Below the pieces are notes generated by a model that was not told the origin of the DNA, made no database searches, and saw nothing but the letters and a program-made list of their open reading frames with translations. Shown piece by piece: positions 8,983 through 17,113 of a stretch of 46,370 nucleotides of DNA (the first letter of the stretch is position 1; each line of letters starts with the position of its first letter). The DNA is from Pseudomonas bananamidigenes (GTDB lineage Bacteria; Pseudomonadota; Gammaproteobacteria; Pseudomonadales; Pseudomonadaceae), in NCBI RefSeq assembly GCF_001679645.1, contig NZ_LRUN01000048.1, positions 1 to 46,370 on the forward strand. Reading direction: 5' to 3'. The translations under genes and the position numbers were made by a program.

Positions 8983-9948
8983 TTATTCGCTGAAGCTCAT
9001 CCCGTGTTTCTCTTTGGTGGTCTTCACCGCCTCAAGCACTGCCAGCAGACAATCATCACGATAGCGTTCCAGCGCCGAGATACTGTGCCGGCCGAGTTGA
9101 TCGCTGGTGCCCTCCACCACATCGTCGATCAACTTGTCGGTCAGTTCCGGTGCCGGCAAGTACGTCCATGGCAACTGCAATGCCGGGCCGAACTGCGACA
9201 TGAAGTGGCGCATGCCGGCATCGCCACCGGCCAGGGTATAAGTCAAAAACGTGCCCATGAACGACCAGCGCAGCCCGGCGCCAAAGCGGATCGCATCATC
9301 GATTTCACCGGTGGTCGCCACACCGTCGTTGACCAGGTGCAGCGCCTCGCGCCACAGCGCTTCGAGCAGGCGGTCGGCGATGAAGCCCGGCACCTCCTTG
9401 CGCACATGCAGCGGGCGCATGCCGAGGGATTCGTAGACTTTGATAGCCGCTTGAACCGCTTGCGGCGCGGTGTTCTTGCCACCGACCACTTCCACCAGCG
9501 GCAGCAGGTAAACCGGGTTGAACGGGTGGCCGACCACGCAGCGTTCCGGGTGGGTCGAACTCTCGTAGAACTCGCTGGGCAACAGGCCCGAGGTGCTGGA
9601 ACCGATCAGCGCATTCGGCTTGGCCGCTGCGCTGATCTTGCTGTGCAACTCCAGTTTCAGTTCGAGGCGTTCCGGGGCACTTTCCTGGATGAAATCCGCA
9701 TCGCGGACACACTCTTCGATGGTCGCCACAAAGCGCAGACGATCCTGTGAAGCACCCGGCGCCAGTCCGTTTTTCTCCAGCGCGCCCCAGGCATTGGCCA
9801 CGCGTTTGCGCAGCGCCGCTTCGGCGCCCGGCGCCGGGTCCCAGGCCACCACGTCGAGGCCATGGGCAAGGGCGCGGGCGACCCAGCCGCTGCCGATGAC
9901 GCCGCTGCCCAGTGCTGCGAAGGTTTTGATTTCGGTGATAAAGCTCAT
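8983..9948 (-). CDS. cdhA: L-carnitine dehydrogenase CdhA
   Basis: An NAD-dependent enzyme that oxidises L-carnitine to 3-dehydrocarnitine in the cytoplasm. The 321-residue protein has the 3-hydroxyacyl-CoA dehydrogenase fold. The N-terminal Rossmann motif GSGVIGSGW (14-22) is followed by VAWDP with the acidic residue that selects NAD. ESAPE and the segment VVGHPFNPVYLLPLVEV hold the catalytic histidine region. The C-terminal helical domain is complete. AGGAAAT lies about 5 bp before the ATG. It stands downstream of cdhC across a REP pair. The family name and neighbours agree with PA5386. Confidence 0.92.
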   Translation of the reverse strand: MSFITEIKTFAALGSGVIGSGWVARALAHGLDVVAWDPAPGAEAALRKRVANAWGALEKNGLAPGASQDRLRFVATIEECVRDADFIQESAPERLELKLELHSKISAAAKPNALIGSSTSGLLPSEFYESSTHPERCVVGHPFNPVYLLPLVEVVGGKNTAPQAVQAAIKVYESLGMRPLHVRKEVPGFIADRLLEALWREALHLVNDGVATTGEIDDAIRFGAGLRWSFMGTFLTYTLAGGDAGMRHFMSQFGPALQLPWTYLPAPELTDKLIDDVVEGTSDQLGRHSISALERYRDDCLLAVLEAVKTTKEKHGMSFSE

Positions 9949-9977
9949 GGTGATTTCCTAGGAAAATTCGGTGATTC

Positions 9978-10074
9978 CCTGTGGGAGCGAGCTTGCTCGC
10001 GAAGAGGCCAGTACATCCGAAAGAAGTCTTCCGTCCGCTATACCGCAATCGCGAGCAGGCTCGCTCCCACAGGG
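9978..10074. repeat. Paired REP palindromes
   Basis: Opposed REP copies GTGGGAGCGAGCTTGCTCGC and GCGAGCAGGCTCGCTCCCAC are separated by about 50 bp, between cdhC and cdhA inside the carnitine operon. Confidence 0.85.
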
Positions 10075-10090
10075 GTAAATAGGTGTTTGT

Positions 10091-10978
10091 TTAGCCGCGC
10101 TGGGTCAGGCCCATCTTCTTGCGACCTTCCGACGGGGTCAGTACCCGGGCGCCGAGGCGGCTGAGGATCTCGGTGGCGCGTTCGACCAGTTGGCCGTTGG
10201 TCGCCAGTACGCCCTTGTCCAGCCACAGGTTGTCCTCAAGACCGACCCGCACGTTGCCGCCGAGCAGCACCGCTTGCGCGGCCATCGGCATTTGCATCCG
10301 GCCGATGCCGAAGCCGGCCCACACGGCGTCGGCCGGCAGGTTGTCAACCATGGCTTTCATGGTGGTGGTGTCGGCCGGTGCGCCCCACGGGATGCCCAGG
10401 CACAGCTGGAACAGCGGGTTGTCGAGCAGGCCTTCCTTGATCATCTGCTTGGCGAACCACAGGTGGCCGGTGTCGAAAATCTCCAGTTCCGCCTTCACGC
10501 CCAGCTCGGTGATGCGTTTGGCACCGGCACGCAGTTGCGCAGGGGTGGAGACATAAATGGTGTCGCCGTCGCCGAAATTCAGGGTGCCGCAATCCAGGGT
10601 GCAGATTTCCGGCAACAGTTCTTCGACGTGAGCCAGCCGGGTCAGCGGGCCGACCAGGTCGGTGTTCGGGCCGAACTCCATCGGGCTCTCGCCCGGGCCG
10701 ATCTCCAGGTCGCCACCCATGCCGGCGGTGAGGTTGACGATGATGTCGACGTCGGCTTCGCGGATGCGCTCCATGACTTCGCGGTACAGCGCAACGTCGC
10801 GGCTGAACTTGCCGGTCTGCGGGTCGCGGACGTGGCAGTGCACGACCGTGGCGCCGGCCTTGGCCGCTTCGACGGCGGCTGCGGCGATCTGCTTGGGGGT
10901 GACCGGCACGTGAGGGCTCTTGGCGGTCGTGTCGCCAGCACCGGTGAGTGCGCAGGTGATGATGACGTCGTGGTTCAT
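10091..10978 (-). CDS. cdhC: 3-dehydrocarnitine:acetyl-CoA trimethylamine transferase CdhC (BKACE family)
   Basis: This enzyme of the beta-keto acid cleavage family (formerly DUF849) reacts 3-dehydrocarnitine with acetyl-CoA to give betainyl-CoA and acetoacetate. The 295-residue TIM-barrel protein keeps the metal-binding VVHCHVRDP motif (H47, H49) and the GAGDTTAKSP start typical of the family. The ATG has AAGGAAA 7 bp upstream. It is the second gene of the operon after caiX. Neighbouring dehydrogenase and thioesterase genes fix the substrate more firmly than the sequence alone. Confidence 0.92.
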   Translation of the reverse strand: MNHDVIITCALTGAGDTTAKSPHVPVTPKQIAAAAVEAAKAGATVVHCHVRDPQTGKFSRDVALYREVMERIREADVDIIVNLTAGMGGDLEIGPGESPMEFGPNTDLVGPLTRLAHVEELLPEICTLDCGTLNFGDGDTIYVSTPAQLRAGAKRITELGVKAELEIFDTGHLWFAKQMIKEGLLDNPLFQLCLGIPWGAPADTTTMKAMVDNLPADAVWAGFGIGRMQMPMAAQAVLLGGNVRVGLEDNLWLDKGVLATNGQLVERATEILSRLGARVLTPSEGRKKMGLTQRG

Positions 10979-11047
10979 GGTGCGTTTTCCTTCAGGCGTG
11001 ATGGGGCTGTCCGCAGCCCGTGGCGGGTTGCGAAACGTCGGTCGGTT

Positions 11048-11069
11048 CCCTCTCCCTTCGGGGAGAGGG
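11048..11069. repeat. GC stem-loop with UUCG loop between caiX and cdhC
   Basis: CCCTCTCCC and GGGAGAGGG form a 9-bp stem around TTCG. Its flanks on the minus strand (AACCGACCGA) match a repeat also present at 23989-24009. It may cause partial termination after the binding-protein gene. Confidence 0.6.
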
Positions 11070-11085
11070 GCTTTTCAATCGGGGT

Positions 11086-12030
11086 TTATTTGCTGGTGAG
11101 CTGGAGGTTTTCCGCTGCCGGCTTGCCATCGAAGGTGGTGACGCCTTCGAGCCAGCGCTGTTTGTCCTGCGGGTGATCCTTGAGCCACTGTTTGGCGGAT
11201 TCGAAGGCGTCCTTGTGATCGAGCAGCGGCTGCATCATCCGGCTCTCGTCTTCGGCGGTGAACGTCAGGTTGCTCAGCAGGCGGCTGACGTTCGGGCATT
11301 GTTCGGCGTATTTCGGTGCGGTGACGGTCCACACGGTGGCCATGCCCTCGTTCGGGCCGAGGGCGTCGTCGCTGCCGGTCAGGTAAGTCATCTGCACGTT
11401 GACGTTCATCGGATGCGGCGCCCAGCCGAAGAACACCACGGCTTCCTTGCGGCGCACGGCGCGGTCGACGGCGGCGAGCATGCCTGCTTCGCTGGACTCC
11501 ACGAGCTGGAACTTGCCGAGGCCGAACTGGTTCTTGGCGATCATCGCCTTGATCTGGGTGTTGGCGCCCGAGCCTGGCTCGATGCCGTAGATCTTGCCGC
11601 CCAGTTCTTTCTCGAACTTGGCGATGTCGGCGAAGGTTTTCAGGCCCTTGTCCGCCAGATAGGTCGGCACGGCGAGGGTGGCGCGGGCGTCCTTGAGGCT
11701 CGGTGCTTCAAGTACCTTGACCTGGTTGGCATCGACAAACGGGGTGATGGTCTGGGTCATCAGCGGGTTCCAGTAGCCGAGGAACAGATCCAGACGCTGA
11801 TCACGGATCCCGGCGAAAACGATCTGTTGGGACGCGCTGGTCTGTTTGGTGCTGTAGCCGAGGCCGTCGAGCAGGACCTGGGCCATGGCACTGGTGGCGA
11901 TCACGTCGGTCCAGTTCACCACGCCCATGCGCACGTTCTGACAGGATGCGGAATCGGCCGCCATGGCGCTGGCGCTTAAAAACGCGGTACCGCTGAGTGC
12001 GAGAACACAGCTGCTGATCAGTCGTTTCAT
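11086..12030 (-). CDS. caiX: Carnitine-binding periplasmic protein CaiX
   Basis: A 314-residue OpuAC-like periplasmic protein that captures carnitine. The signal peptide (MKRLISSCVLALSGTAFLSAS, cut near AMA) is followed by a mature domain parallel to CbcX: MGVVNWTDV, LFLGYWNP, YGIEPGSG, FFGWAPHPMN. No permease or ATPase gene accompanies it. In P. aeruginosa CaiX feeds the CbcWV core, and those genes lie 9 kb away here, so the same sharing is inferred. It is the first gene of the carnitine operon and divergent from cdhR across a 193-bp gap with a 21-bp direct repeat. Confidence 0.92.
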   Translation of the reverse strand: MKRLISSCVLALSGTAFLSASAMAADSASCQNVRMGVVNWTDVIATSAMAQVLLDGLGYSTKQTSASQQIVFAGIRDQRLDLFLGYWNPLMTQTITPFVDANQVKVLEAPSLKDARATLAVPTYLADKGLKTFADIAKFEKELGGKIYGIEPGSGANTQIKAMIAKNQFGLGKFQLVESSEAGMLAAVDRAVRRKEAVVFFGWAPHPMNVNVQMTYLTGSDDALGPNEGMATVWTVTAPKYAEQCPNVSRLLSNLTFTAEDESRMMQPLLDHKDAFESAKQWLKDHPQDKQRWLEGVTTFDGKPAAENLQLTSK

Positions 12031-12120
12031 GTCGGGTTCCTCGGCAGGTCGTTATTGTGGGTTCCGGCGTCTGATGCGCCGGTGATGCTCAAATTACGCA
12101 GCAATGCCCCCGTAAAAACG

Positions 12121-12154
12121 CACTGCGGCGACCAGCTCTTGCACTGCAGCGACC
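12121..12154. promoter_or_regulatory. CdhR operator candidate
   Basis: CACTGCGGCGACC (12121) and CACTGCAGCGACC (12142) are identical at 12 of 13 positions and start 21 bp apart, in the gap between divergent caiX and cdhR. The reverse complement carries GTCGC..CAGTG, close to the half-site proposed for GbdR at 3410, as expected for two regulators of one family. Confidence 0.65.
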
Positions 12155-12223
12155 TGTCCTCTTGAATGCCGCCGACAACTGGCGTATCAACGTTGCACGC
12201 TACCCGCTGACCGAGTGCGCGCC

Positions 12224-13168
12224 ATGTCCCAGGATTTCTACTTTCTGTTGATGCCGGGTTTTTCCGCCATCGGTTTCATCTCCGCGATCGAACCGCTGCG
12301 GGTGGCCAACCGCTTTCGCGGCGAGCTCTATCGCTGGCATGTGCTGAGTGCCGATGGCGGGGCGGTGCTGGCGAGCAACGGTATGTCGGTCAACGCCGAT
12401 GCGGCGCTGGAGCCACTGAAAAAAGGGGCGACGTTGCTGGTGGTTGCCGGTTTTGAACCGCTGAAGTTTGCCACTCCCGCGCTGGAGCACTGGCTGCGAC
12501 GGCTGGACAACGAAGGTGTGACCCTCGGCGCCATCGACACCGGCAGTTTCGTCCTCGCCGAGGCCGGCCTGCTCGACGGTCATCGCCTGACCCTGCACTG
12601 GGAAGCCATCGATGCCTTCAAGGAATCTTATCCACAGCTGAGCGTCACGCAGGAACTGTTCGAGATCGATCGCCGGCGCATCACGTCCGCCGGCGGTACC
12701 GCGTCCATCGACCTGATGCTCGACCTGATCGCCCAGGCCCACGGCCCGCAACTGGCAATCCAGGTCAGCGAGCAATTCGTATTGGGGCGGATTCGTCCGC
12801 GCAAGGACCACCAACGCATGGAAGTCGCCACGCGCTACGGCATCAGCAACAAGAAACTGGTGCATGTGATCGGCGAAATGGAGCAGCACAGCGAACCGCC
12901 GCTGACTACCCTGGAGCTGGCGGAATCGATCAAGGTGACGCGGCGGCAACTGGAGCGCCTGTTCCGATTGCACCTGAACGACACGCCGAGCAATTTCTAT
13001 CTGCGCCTGCGCCTTGAGAAAGCCCGGCAACTGTTGCGCCAGACCGACATGAGCGTGCTGGAAGTCAGCATCGCCTGCGGGTTTGAATCACCGTCGTATT
13101 TCACCCGCAGCTACCGGGCGAAGTTTGCCCGGTGTCCGCGTGAGGATCGCCGGCGGGAGACCGTTTGA
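12224..13168 (+). CDS. cdhR: AraC/GATase1-type activator CdhR of carnitine catabolism
   Basis: This regulator activates caiX-cdhCAB in response to carnitine. It is 314 residues from ATG 12224 (MSQDFYFLLMPGFSAIGF); an in-frame GTG at 12215 would add three residues and neither start has a strong ribosome binding site. The N-terminal amidotransferase-like domain lacks the usual cysteine elbow: the GbdR segment VCTGSW reads IDTGSF here (around residue 106), so it cannot be catalytic. The C-terminal AraC domain (RRQLERLFRLHLND, SIACGFESPSYFTRSYRAKF) is intact. It is divergent from caiX, as in PA5389/PA5388. Confidence 0.9.
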   Translation: MSQDFYFLLMPGFSAIGFISAIEPLRVANRFRGELYRWHVLSADGGAVLASNGMSVNADAALEPLKKGATLLVVAGFEPLKFATPALEHWLRRLDNEGVTLGAIDTGSFVLAEAGLLDGHRLTLHWEAIDAFKESYPQLSVTQELFEIDRRRITSAGGTASIDLMLDLIAQAHGPQLAIQVSEQFVLGRIRPRKDHQRMEVATRYGISNKKLVHVIGEMEQHSEPPLTTLELAESIKVTRRQLERLFRLHLNDTPSNFYLRLRLEKARQLLRQTDMSVLEVSIACGFESPSYFTRSYRAKFARCPREDRRRETV

Positions 13169-13175
13169 CGGACAA

Positions 13176-13204
13176 TTACAGTAAATTATGGTTTTTGGTA
13201 TAAA
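13176..13204 (+). promoter_or_regulatory. Sigma-70 promoter of the ATPase gene
   Basis: TTACAG (13176) and TATAAA (13199) are 17 bp apart in a distinctly AT-rich stretch just after cdhR. The predicted start near 13212 gives a leader of only about 25 nt. Confidence 0.4.
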
Positions 13205-13236
13205 TTATAGCTGTCGCAATAATTGAGTATAAAGTC

Positions 13237-14409
13237 ATGTCCAGCAACAACGGCTTCGTCTTTCGCCGCCCCGCTCTGGCACGCAGCGTTGCCGATGGCC
13301 TTGTGGGTGCGGGCCTGCAGGATTTCTCCTCCGGCCTTTTTCTGGCCGCGCCCCGTCGCACAGGCAAAAGTACCTTCCTGCGGGAGGATCTGATCCCGGA
13401 ATGCCAGGCGCGTGGCTGGCTGACGGTTTACGTCGACCTGTGGGCCGACAAGGAGAAAGACCCTGCCGACCTCATCGCCAGTGCGATTGCAGGTGCGTTG
13501 GTACCCTTTGAAAAGGGCATTCGCAAACTGGCGAAGAGTATCGGCATCGAAAAACTCAGCTTTCTGCGCACCTTGTCCTGGGATTTCACCAAGCCGCAAC
13601 TGCCGGTCGGTGCGACTCTGACTCAAGCGCTGGAACTGCTGCACAACGTCGCCGAAAAATCCATCGTGCTGGTGATCGATGAAGCCCAGCATGCGCTCAC
13701 CACCGCTGCTGGCATCAACGCGATGTTTGCCCTGAAGGCCGCACGGGATCAGCTCAACCAGGGACGTGAAGGCGAGGGCAGCGGGTTGCATCTGGTATTC
13801 ACCGGTTCCAATCGCGACAAGCTCGCCCATCTGGTGCTGGGCAAAAGCCAACCGTTCTTCGGCTCGAGCATTACGCCCTTTCCATTGTTGGGGAAAGAGT
13901 TCACCCAGGCGTACACCTTGCACCTCAATGCCCATCTGGCCGAGACCAACCAGTTCAATGCGGCCGATATCGACGACGCCTTTGAGTTGGTGGGGCGGCG
14001 CCCGGAAATGTTGCGCACCATCATTGGCGAGGTTGCGCTGGAACTGGGCGAAGCCAGCAATCTGGGGCGGCTGCTGCAAAGCCGGGCCGAATTGTTGCGC
14101 GCCGGTGTCTGGACCGAGTTCGAAAGCGCCTGGAACGCTCTGACAATCCCTCAGCGCGCCGTGCTGGAGGTGATGGTTGAGCGCTCGCGAAACAACGAGC
14201 CTTTTGCGCCGTTCACCGACAGCACGCTCATGGCCGTCAGCAAGGCACTGGAAAACATGGGCAGCGACGTGGTGCCGGGCACCCAGACCATTCAGGCCTG
14301 CATCGATGCCCTGCGCGACAAGGAGCTGGTGTGGAAGTCGAGCCGTGGAGGCTATGCGCTGGAGGACAAGTCCTTTGGCGACTGGCTTACTGCGCGCAAA
14401 GCGGGCTAA
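13237..14409 (+). CDS. AAA-type ATP-binding protein of unknown function
   Basis: A 390-residue cytoplasmic P-loop ATPase. Walker A is APRRTGKST (about 38-46) and Walker B is IVLVIDEA (about 143-150) followed by QHAL, giving an ORC/STAND-like layout of an AAA domain followed by a helical C-terminal half. The last 80 residues resemble a winged-helix region (VLEVMVERS, then a segment ending WKSSRGGYALEDKSF). The ribosome binding site is poor. It starts an accessory patch (ATPase, DUF3010, Xre protein) between cdhR and the dimethylglycine operon. I cannot name a function; a role in mobile-element or defence biology is possible but not shown. Confidence 0.85.
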   Translation: MSSNNGFVFRRPALARSVADGLVGAGLQDFSSGLFLAAPRRTGKSTFLREDLIPECQARGWLTVYVDLWADKEKDPADLIASAIAGALVPFEKGIRKLAKSIGIEKLSFLRTLSWDFTKPQLPVGATLTQALELLHNVAEKSIVLVIDEAQHALTTAAGINAMFALKAARDQLNQGREGEGSGLHLVFTGSNRDKLAHLVLGKSQPFFGSSITPFPLLGKEFTQAYTLHLNAHLAETNQFNAADIDDAFELVGRRPEMLRTIIGEVALELGEASNLGRLLQSRAELLRAGVWTEFESAWNALTIPQRAVLEVMVERSRNNEPFAPFTDSTLMAVSKALENMGSDVVPGTQTIQACIDALRDKELVWKSSRGGYALEDKSFGDWLTARKAG

Positions 14410-14826
14410 TCACTTTTTCAGCAATGCCGAGCACGCTGCCTTGTAGGCTTCATGCTGATACTTGTTCAGCGTGCCCGGCAGCTGGAAATTGTGCTTCTTG
14501 GCCTGTGCGTTGATCGTCTGCGGCGACAGCAGCGTCACCTCGCAACCGTCCAGCAACTGAAATACGCCCTCGATCTTGAACGTGGTCGGCCCGCCGGCAA
14601 ACTCGCCTTTCTTGCTGCGCTTCTTGATTGCGATGCGATCAATCGAATTCTCGCGAACGAACGATGCCACTTGCGCGGCGAACAGCTTCACGTTCGCCGC
14701 TTCGTCGTCATCGTCCAGGGCGATTTTTTTCGTGCTCAGAGCGACATGGCTCAATACCGAGCCGTCGAGGGACGCCACGGCGATGATCGCTTCACTGCCT
14801 TTGATTTCGATACCGCAGATATTCAT
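14410..14826 (-). CDS. DUF3010 family protein
   Basis: A 138-residue cytoplasmic protein that begins MNICGIEIKGSEAIIAV, the hallmark of the DUF3010 family, whose first strands resemble an RNase H-like fold. It also has IDRIAIKKRSKKGEF and ends in a helical KYQHEAYKAACSALL. No enzymatic activity is established for the family as far as I know. It ends one base after the convergent ATPase gene stops (14409/14410), so the two 3' ends abut with no room for a terminator. It follows the Xre-type gene by 32 bp on the same strand and may be cotranscribed. Confidence 0.8.
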   Translation of the reverse strand: MNICGIEIKGSEAIIAVASLDGSVLSHVALSTKKIALDDDDEAANVKLFAAQVASFVRENSIDRIAIKKRSKKGEFAGGPTTFKIEGVFQLLDGCEVTLLSPQTINAQAKKHNFQLPGTLNKYQHEAYKAACSALLKK

Positions 14827-14858
14827 GTGAATCCCTTGATTGGCTGAAGAGGTGCAGC

Positions 14859-15182
14859 TTACAGCTCAAGCTGGTTGGCAGTGATACCAAACGCCGCTGC
14901 AATCTTCTCGCGAGTGGCCTTGCGCGGATTTGCAACGGTTTCCTGCTGGGCGAAGGCCGGTTGCGAAATGCCCATGCGTTTCGCCACTTCTTCCTGAGTC
15001 AGGTTGAGATGTTCGCGCCAGGCCCTGATCGGAGTTGCCCCGTCGACAATGCGACTGACCACCTCGTGGGGGATCAGGTCAGGCTCCATTTTCTGCGCGA
15101 CATACTGTGCGTAGGGAATGACCACGAAAGCGGGCTTGCCCTCGGAGTCATTGATGATTTGGATGTCAGTAAGTGCGTTCAT
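14859..15182 (-). CDS. Xre-family antitoxin-like DNA-binding protein
   Basis: A 107-residue protein with a PHD/HigA-like N-terminal half (IINDSEGKPAFVVIPYAQYVA) and a C-terminal helix-turn-helix (NLTQEEVAKRMGISQPAFAQQE, about 60-81). This two-part layout is that of antitoxins preceded by a RelE/ParE toxin gene. The ATG overlaps the last codons of a short reading frame upstream that could be the tail of such a toxin, but no intact toxin gene is present. It probably binds its own promoter. It could also be a solitary regulator. Confidence 0.75.
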   Translation of the reverse strand: MNALTDIQIINDSEGKPAFVVIPYAQYVAQKMEPDLIPHEVVSRIVDGATPIRAWREHLNLTQEEVAKRMGISQPAFAQQETVANPRKATREKIAAAFGITANQLEL

Positions 15183-15288
15183 CGCGTTTTTTTACCTCTT
15201 GAATACTGACCACTTTGATCGCGCCGTCCCAGTCGATTTGCGAATCTTTGCTTATATTTTTTAGGTGGCCAATAAACAAAACCTGACG
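15166..15288 (-). pseudogene. Possible RelE-type toxin remnant
   Basis: An open stretch after a TAG at 15289-15291 ends ...DWDGAIKVVSIQEVKKRDERTY and stops 17 bp inside the Xre gene. The basic, beta-rich tail and the overlap with the antitoxin start fit a toxin gene whose 5' two thirds are lost. There is no ATG and no ribosome binding site. The family assignment rests on a short segment only. Confidence 0.3.
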
Positions 15289-15300
15289 CTATGTTTCATG

Positions 15301-15323
15301 AAAAGCCCCGAGAATAGGGCTTC
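15301..15323 (-). terminator. Intrinsic terminator downstream of the LprI-like gene
   Basis: On the minus strand GAAGCCC, an 8-nt loop and GGGCTTTTC form a short terminator about 100 bp after the stop at 15423. A second stem (AGAAAGCTG/CAGCTTTCT, 15380-15407) lies nearer the stop but has no clear T run. Confidence 0.5.
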
Positions 15324-15422
15324 AGACAGGATTTGTGGGGCAGATCTGAACGCTTTGTGGGAAAAGGTTCTTTTGCATCAGAAAGCTGAAAATACTTCCA
15401 GCTTTCTCCGGTGAATAAGCGA

Positions 15423-15824
15423 TTACTCCTGCCCGATCGACTCCAGAAACTCCGACCGCTCGTCACTCATCCGCGCCACGCAGTCATTCTGCGCAATCTT
15501 GAACGCCTTGCTGCCGTCCGTCGCCGGGAAGGCTTCGACGGCGCAGTCGGCGTCGCGGGTTTTCAGCCATTGTTGCTGGGCGTTCTTGAGTTTTGCGCTG
15601 ATGTCGGCCAGCTGCGCCGGGTTCTTGCCGTAGGTCGCCTGCATGCGCTCGTTCAGGCTTTTGTAGTTGTCCTTGAGCAGGTCTTCGGCGGTGGTGCGGC
15701 TGTAGGTCGAGCATTCCAGGGTCTGGACGTCGTTTTCCACCGCGTCGCACGGGTTGTTGTCGGACTCTTCGGCGGCGTGTACGCCGGTCGCAATCAGGGC
15801 CAAGGCCAGGAAGATCGATTTCAT
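15423..15824 (-). CDS. Secreted LprI/DUF1311-like protein
   Basis: A 133-residue protein with a signal peptide (MKSIFLALALIATGVHA, cleavage after VHA), so probably periplasmic. The mature part has four cysteines spaced as in the DUF1311/LprI family (NPCDAV, LECSTY, DADCAVEA, NDCVARM), consistent with two disulfides. Some members inhibit lysozyme; that role is only a possibility here. The start at 15824 is chosen because it places a proper signal peptide at the N-terminus. It is divergent from the M19-like gene at 16059 across a 234-bp gap and terminates towards the accessory patch. Confidence 0.8.
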   Translation of the reverse strand: MKSIFLALALIATGVHAAEESDNNPCDAVENDVQTLECSTYSRTTAEDLLKDNYKSLNERMQATYGKNPAQLADISAKLKNAQQQWLKTRDADCAVEAFPATDGSKAFKIAQNDCVARMSDERSEFLESIGQE

Positions 15825-16058
15825 TGATGTCGCCGCTCTAATCCAGTGGTGTTTCCGGGATGCGGCAGATTCTGGCTCAAGCTCGCAGGCTTGAACAGGT
15901 GGCTGGTCGGACCGCCTGGCGACGCTTTGTCGCGGATTGACGCTTTCGGCAATTCCCCTGTCGTTTTTGCACCCGGCTGGTCGCGCACCGAGGCATATGC
16001 TGGCCCCAAAGCGCCGGCAGACGATTCGGCGCATGAATCGCCAATAAGGGGACGCCTG

Positions 16059-17036
16059 ATGAGCCCAGCCGAATTACACGCCGACAGCATCGTTATCGAC
16101 GGTCTGATCATTGCCAAATGGAACCGCGAGCTGTTCGAAGACATGCGCAAGGGCGGTCTGACGGCGGCCAACTGCACCGTGTCGGTGTGGGAAGGCTTTC
16201 AGGCCACGGTCAACAACATCGCTGCCAGCCAGAAACTGATTCGCGAAAACAGCGACCTGGTGATGCCGGTTCGCACCACCACCGACATCCGCAAGGCCAA
16301 GGAGCTGGGCAAGACCGGCATCCTCTTCGGCTTCCAGAATGCCCACGCGTTCGAAGATCAGATCGGCTACGTCGAAGTGTTCAAGCAGCTCGGCGTCGGC
16401 ATCGTGCAGATGTGCTACAACACCCAGAACCTGGTGGGCACCGGTTGCTACGAACGCGACGGCGGCCTGTCGGGCTTCGGTCGCGAGATCGTCGCCGAGA
16501 TGAACCGTGTCGGCGTGATGTGCGACCTGTCCCACGTCGGCTCCAAGACTTCCGAAGAAGTCATCCTCGAATCGAAAAAACCGGTCTGCTATTCCCACTG
16601 CCTGCCGTCGGGGTTGAAAGAGCACCCGCGCAACAAGTCCGATGAGGAACTGAAGTTCATTGCCGACCACGGCGGTTTCGTCGGCGTGACCATGTTCGCG
16701 CCGTTCCTCGCCAAGGGTATCGATTCGACCATCGACGACTACGCCGAAGCCATCGAATACACCATGAACATCGTCGGCGAAGACGCCATCGGCATCGGCA
16801 CCGACTTCACCCAGGGTCACGGTCAGGACTTCTTCGAATACCTGACCCACGACAAGGGCTACGCCCGCCGTCTGACCAATTTCGGCAAGATCATCAACCC
16901 GCTGGGCATCCGCACCGTCGGCGAGTTCCCGAACCTGACCGAAACCCTGCTCAAGCGCGGCCACTCCGAGCGAGTGGTGCGCAAGATCATGGGCGAGAAC
17001 TGGGTGAACGTCCTGAAGGACGTCTGGGGCGAATAA
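16059..17036 (+). CDS. Peptidase M19-like protein with altered metal site
   Basis: A 325-residue TIM-barrel protein of the membrane (renal) dipeptidase superfamily, the first gene of the dimethylglycine operon (synteny with PA5396). AAGGGG precedes the ATG by 8 bp. Ligands of the second half are present: H159 (DLSHVG), H180 (YSHC) and D249 (GTDFTQGHG). The first-half ligands are not: the usual HxD after the first strand is LII (16-18), and the bridging glutamate position reads Q93 (FGFQNAH). It is therefore unlikely to be an ordinary dinuclear zinc dipeptidase. Its place suggests a role in betaine or dimethylglycine metabolism. The substrate is unknown. Confidence 0.8.
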   Translation: MSPAELHADSIVIDGLIIAKWNRELFEDMRKGGLTAANCTVSVWEGFQATVNNIAASQKLIRENSDLVMPVRTTTDIRKAKELGKTGILFGFQNAHAFEDQIGYVEVFKQLGVGIVQMCYNTQNLVGTGCYERDGGLSGFGREIVAEMNRVGVMCDLSHVGSKTSEEVILESKKPVCYSHCLPSGLKEHPRNKSDEELKFIADHGGFVGVTMFAPFLAKGIDSTIDDYAEAIEYTMNIVGEDAIGIGTDFTQGHGQDFFEYLTHDKGYARRLTNFGKIINPLGIRTVGEFPNLTETLLKRGHSERVVRKIMGENWVNVLKDVWGE

Positions 17037-17113
17037 GCCGCCGCTTCCCGAATACTTTCCCCCGGCCGTTCGCGCCGGGGGCAACACCAAAATTTTTCTG
17101 GAGTTAAGTTTCC

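Noticed and set aside
13176..15290. Prophage or integrative element
   Set aside because: No integrase, att-like direct repeat or tRNA gene is present; only a few accessory genes.
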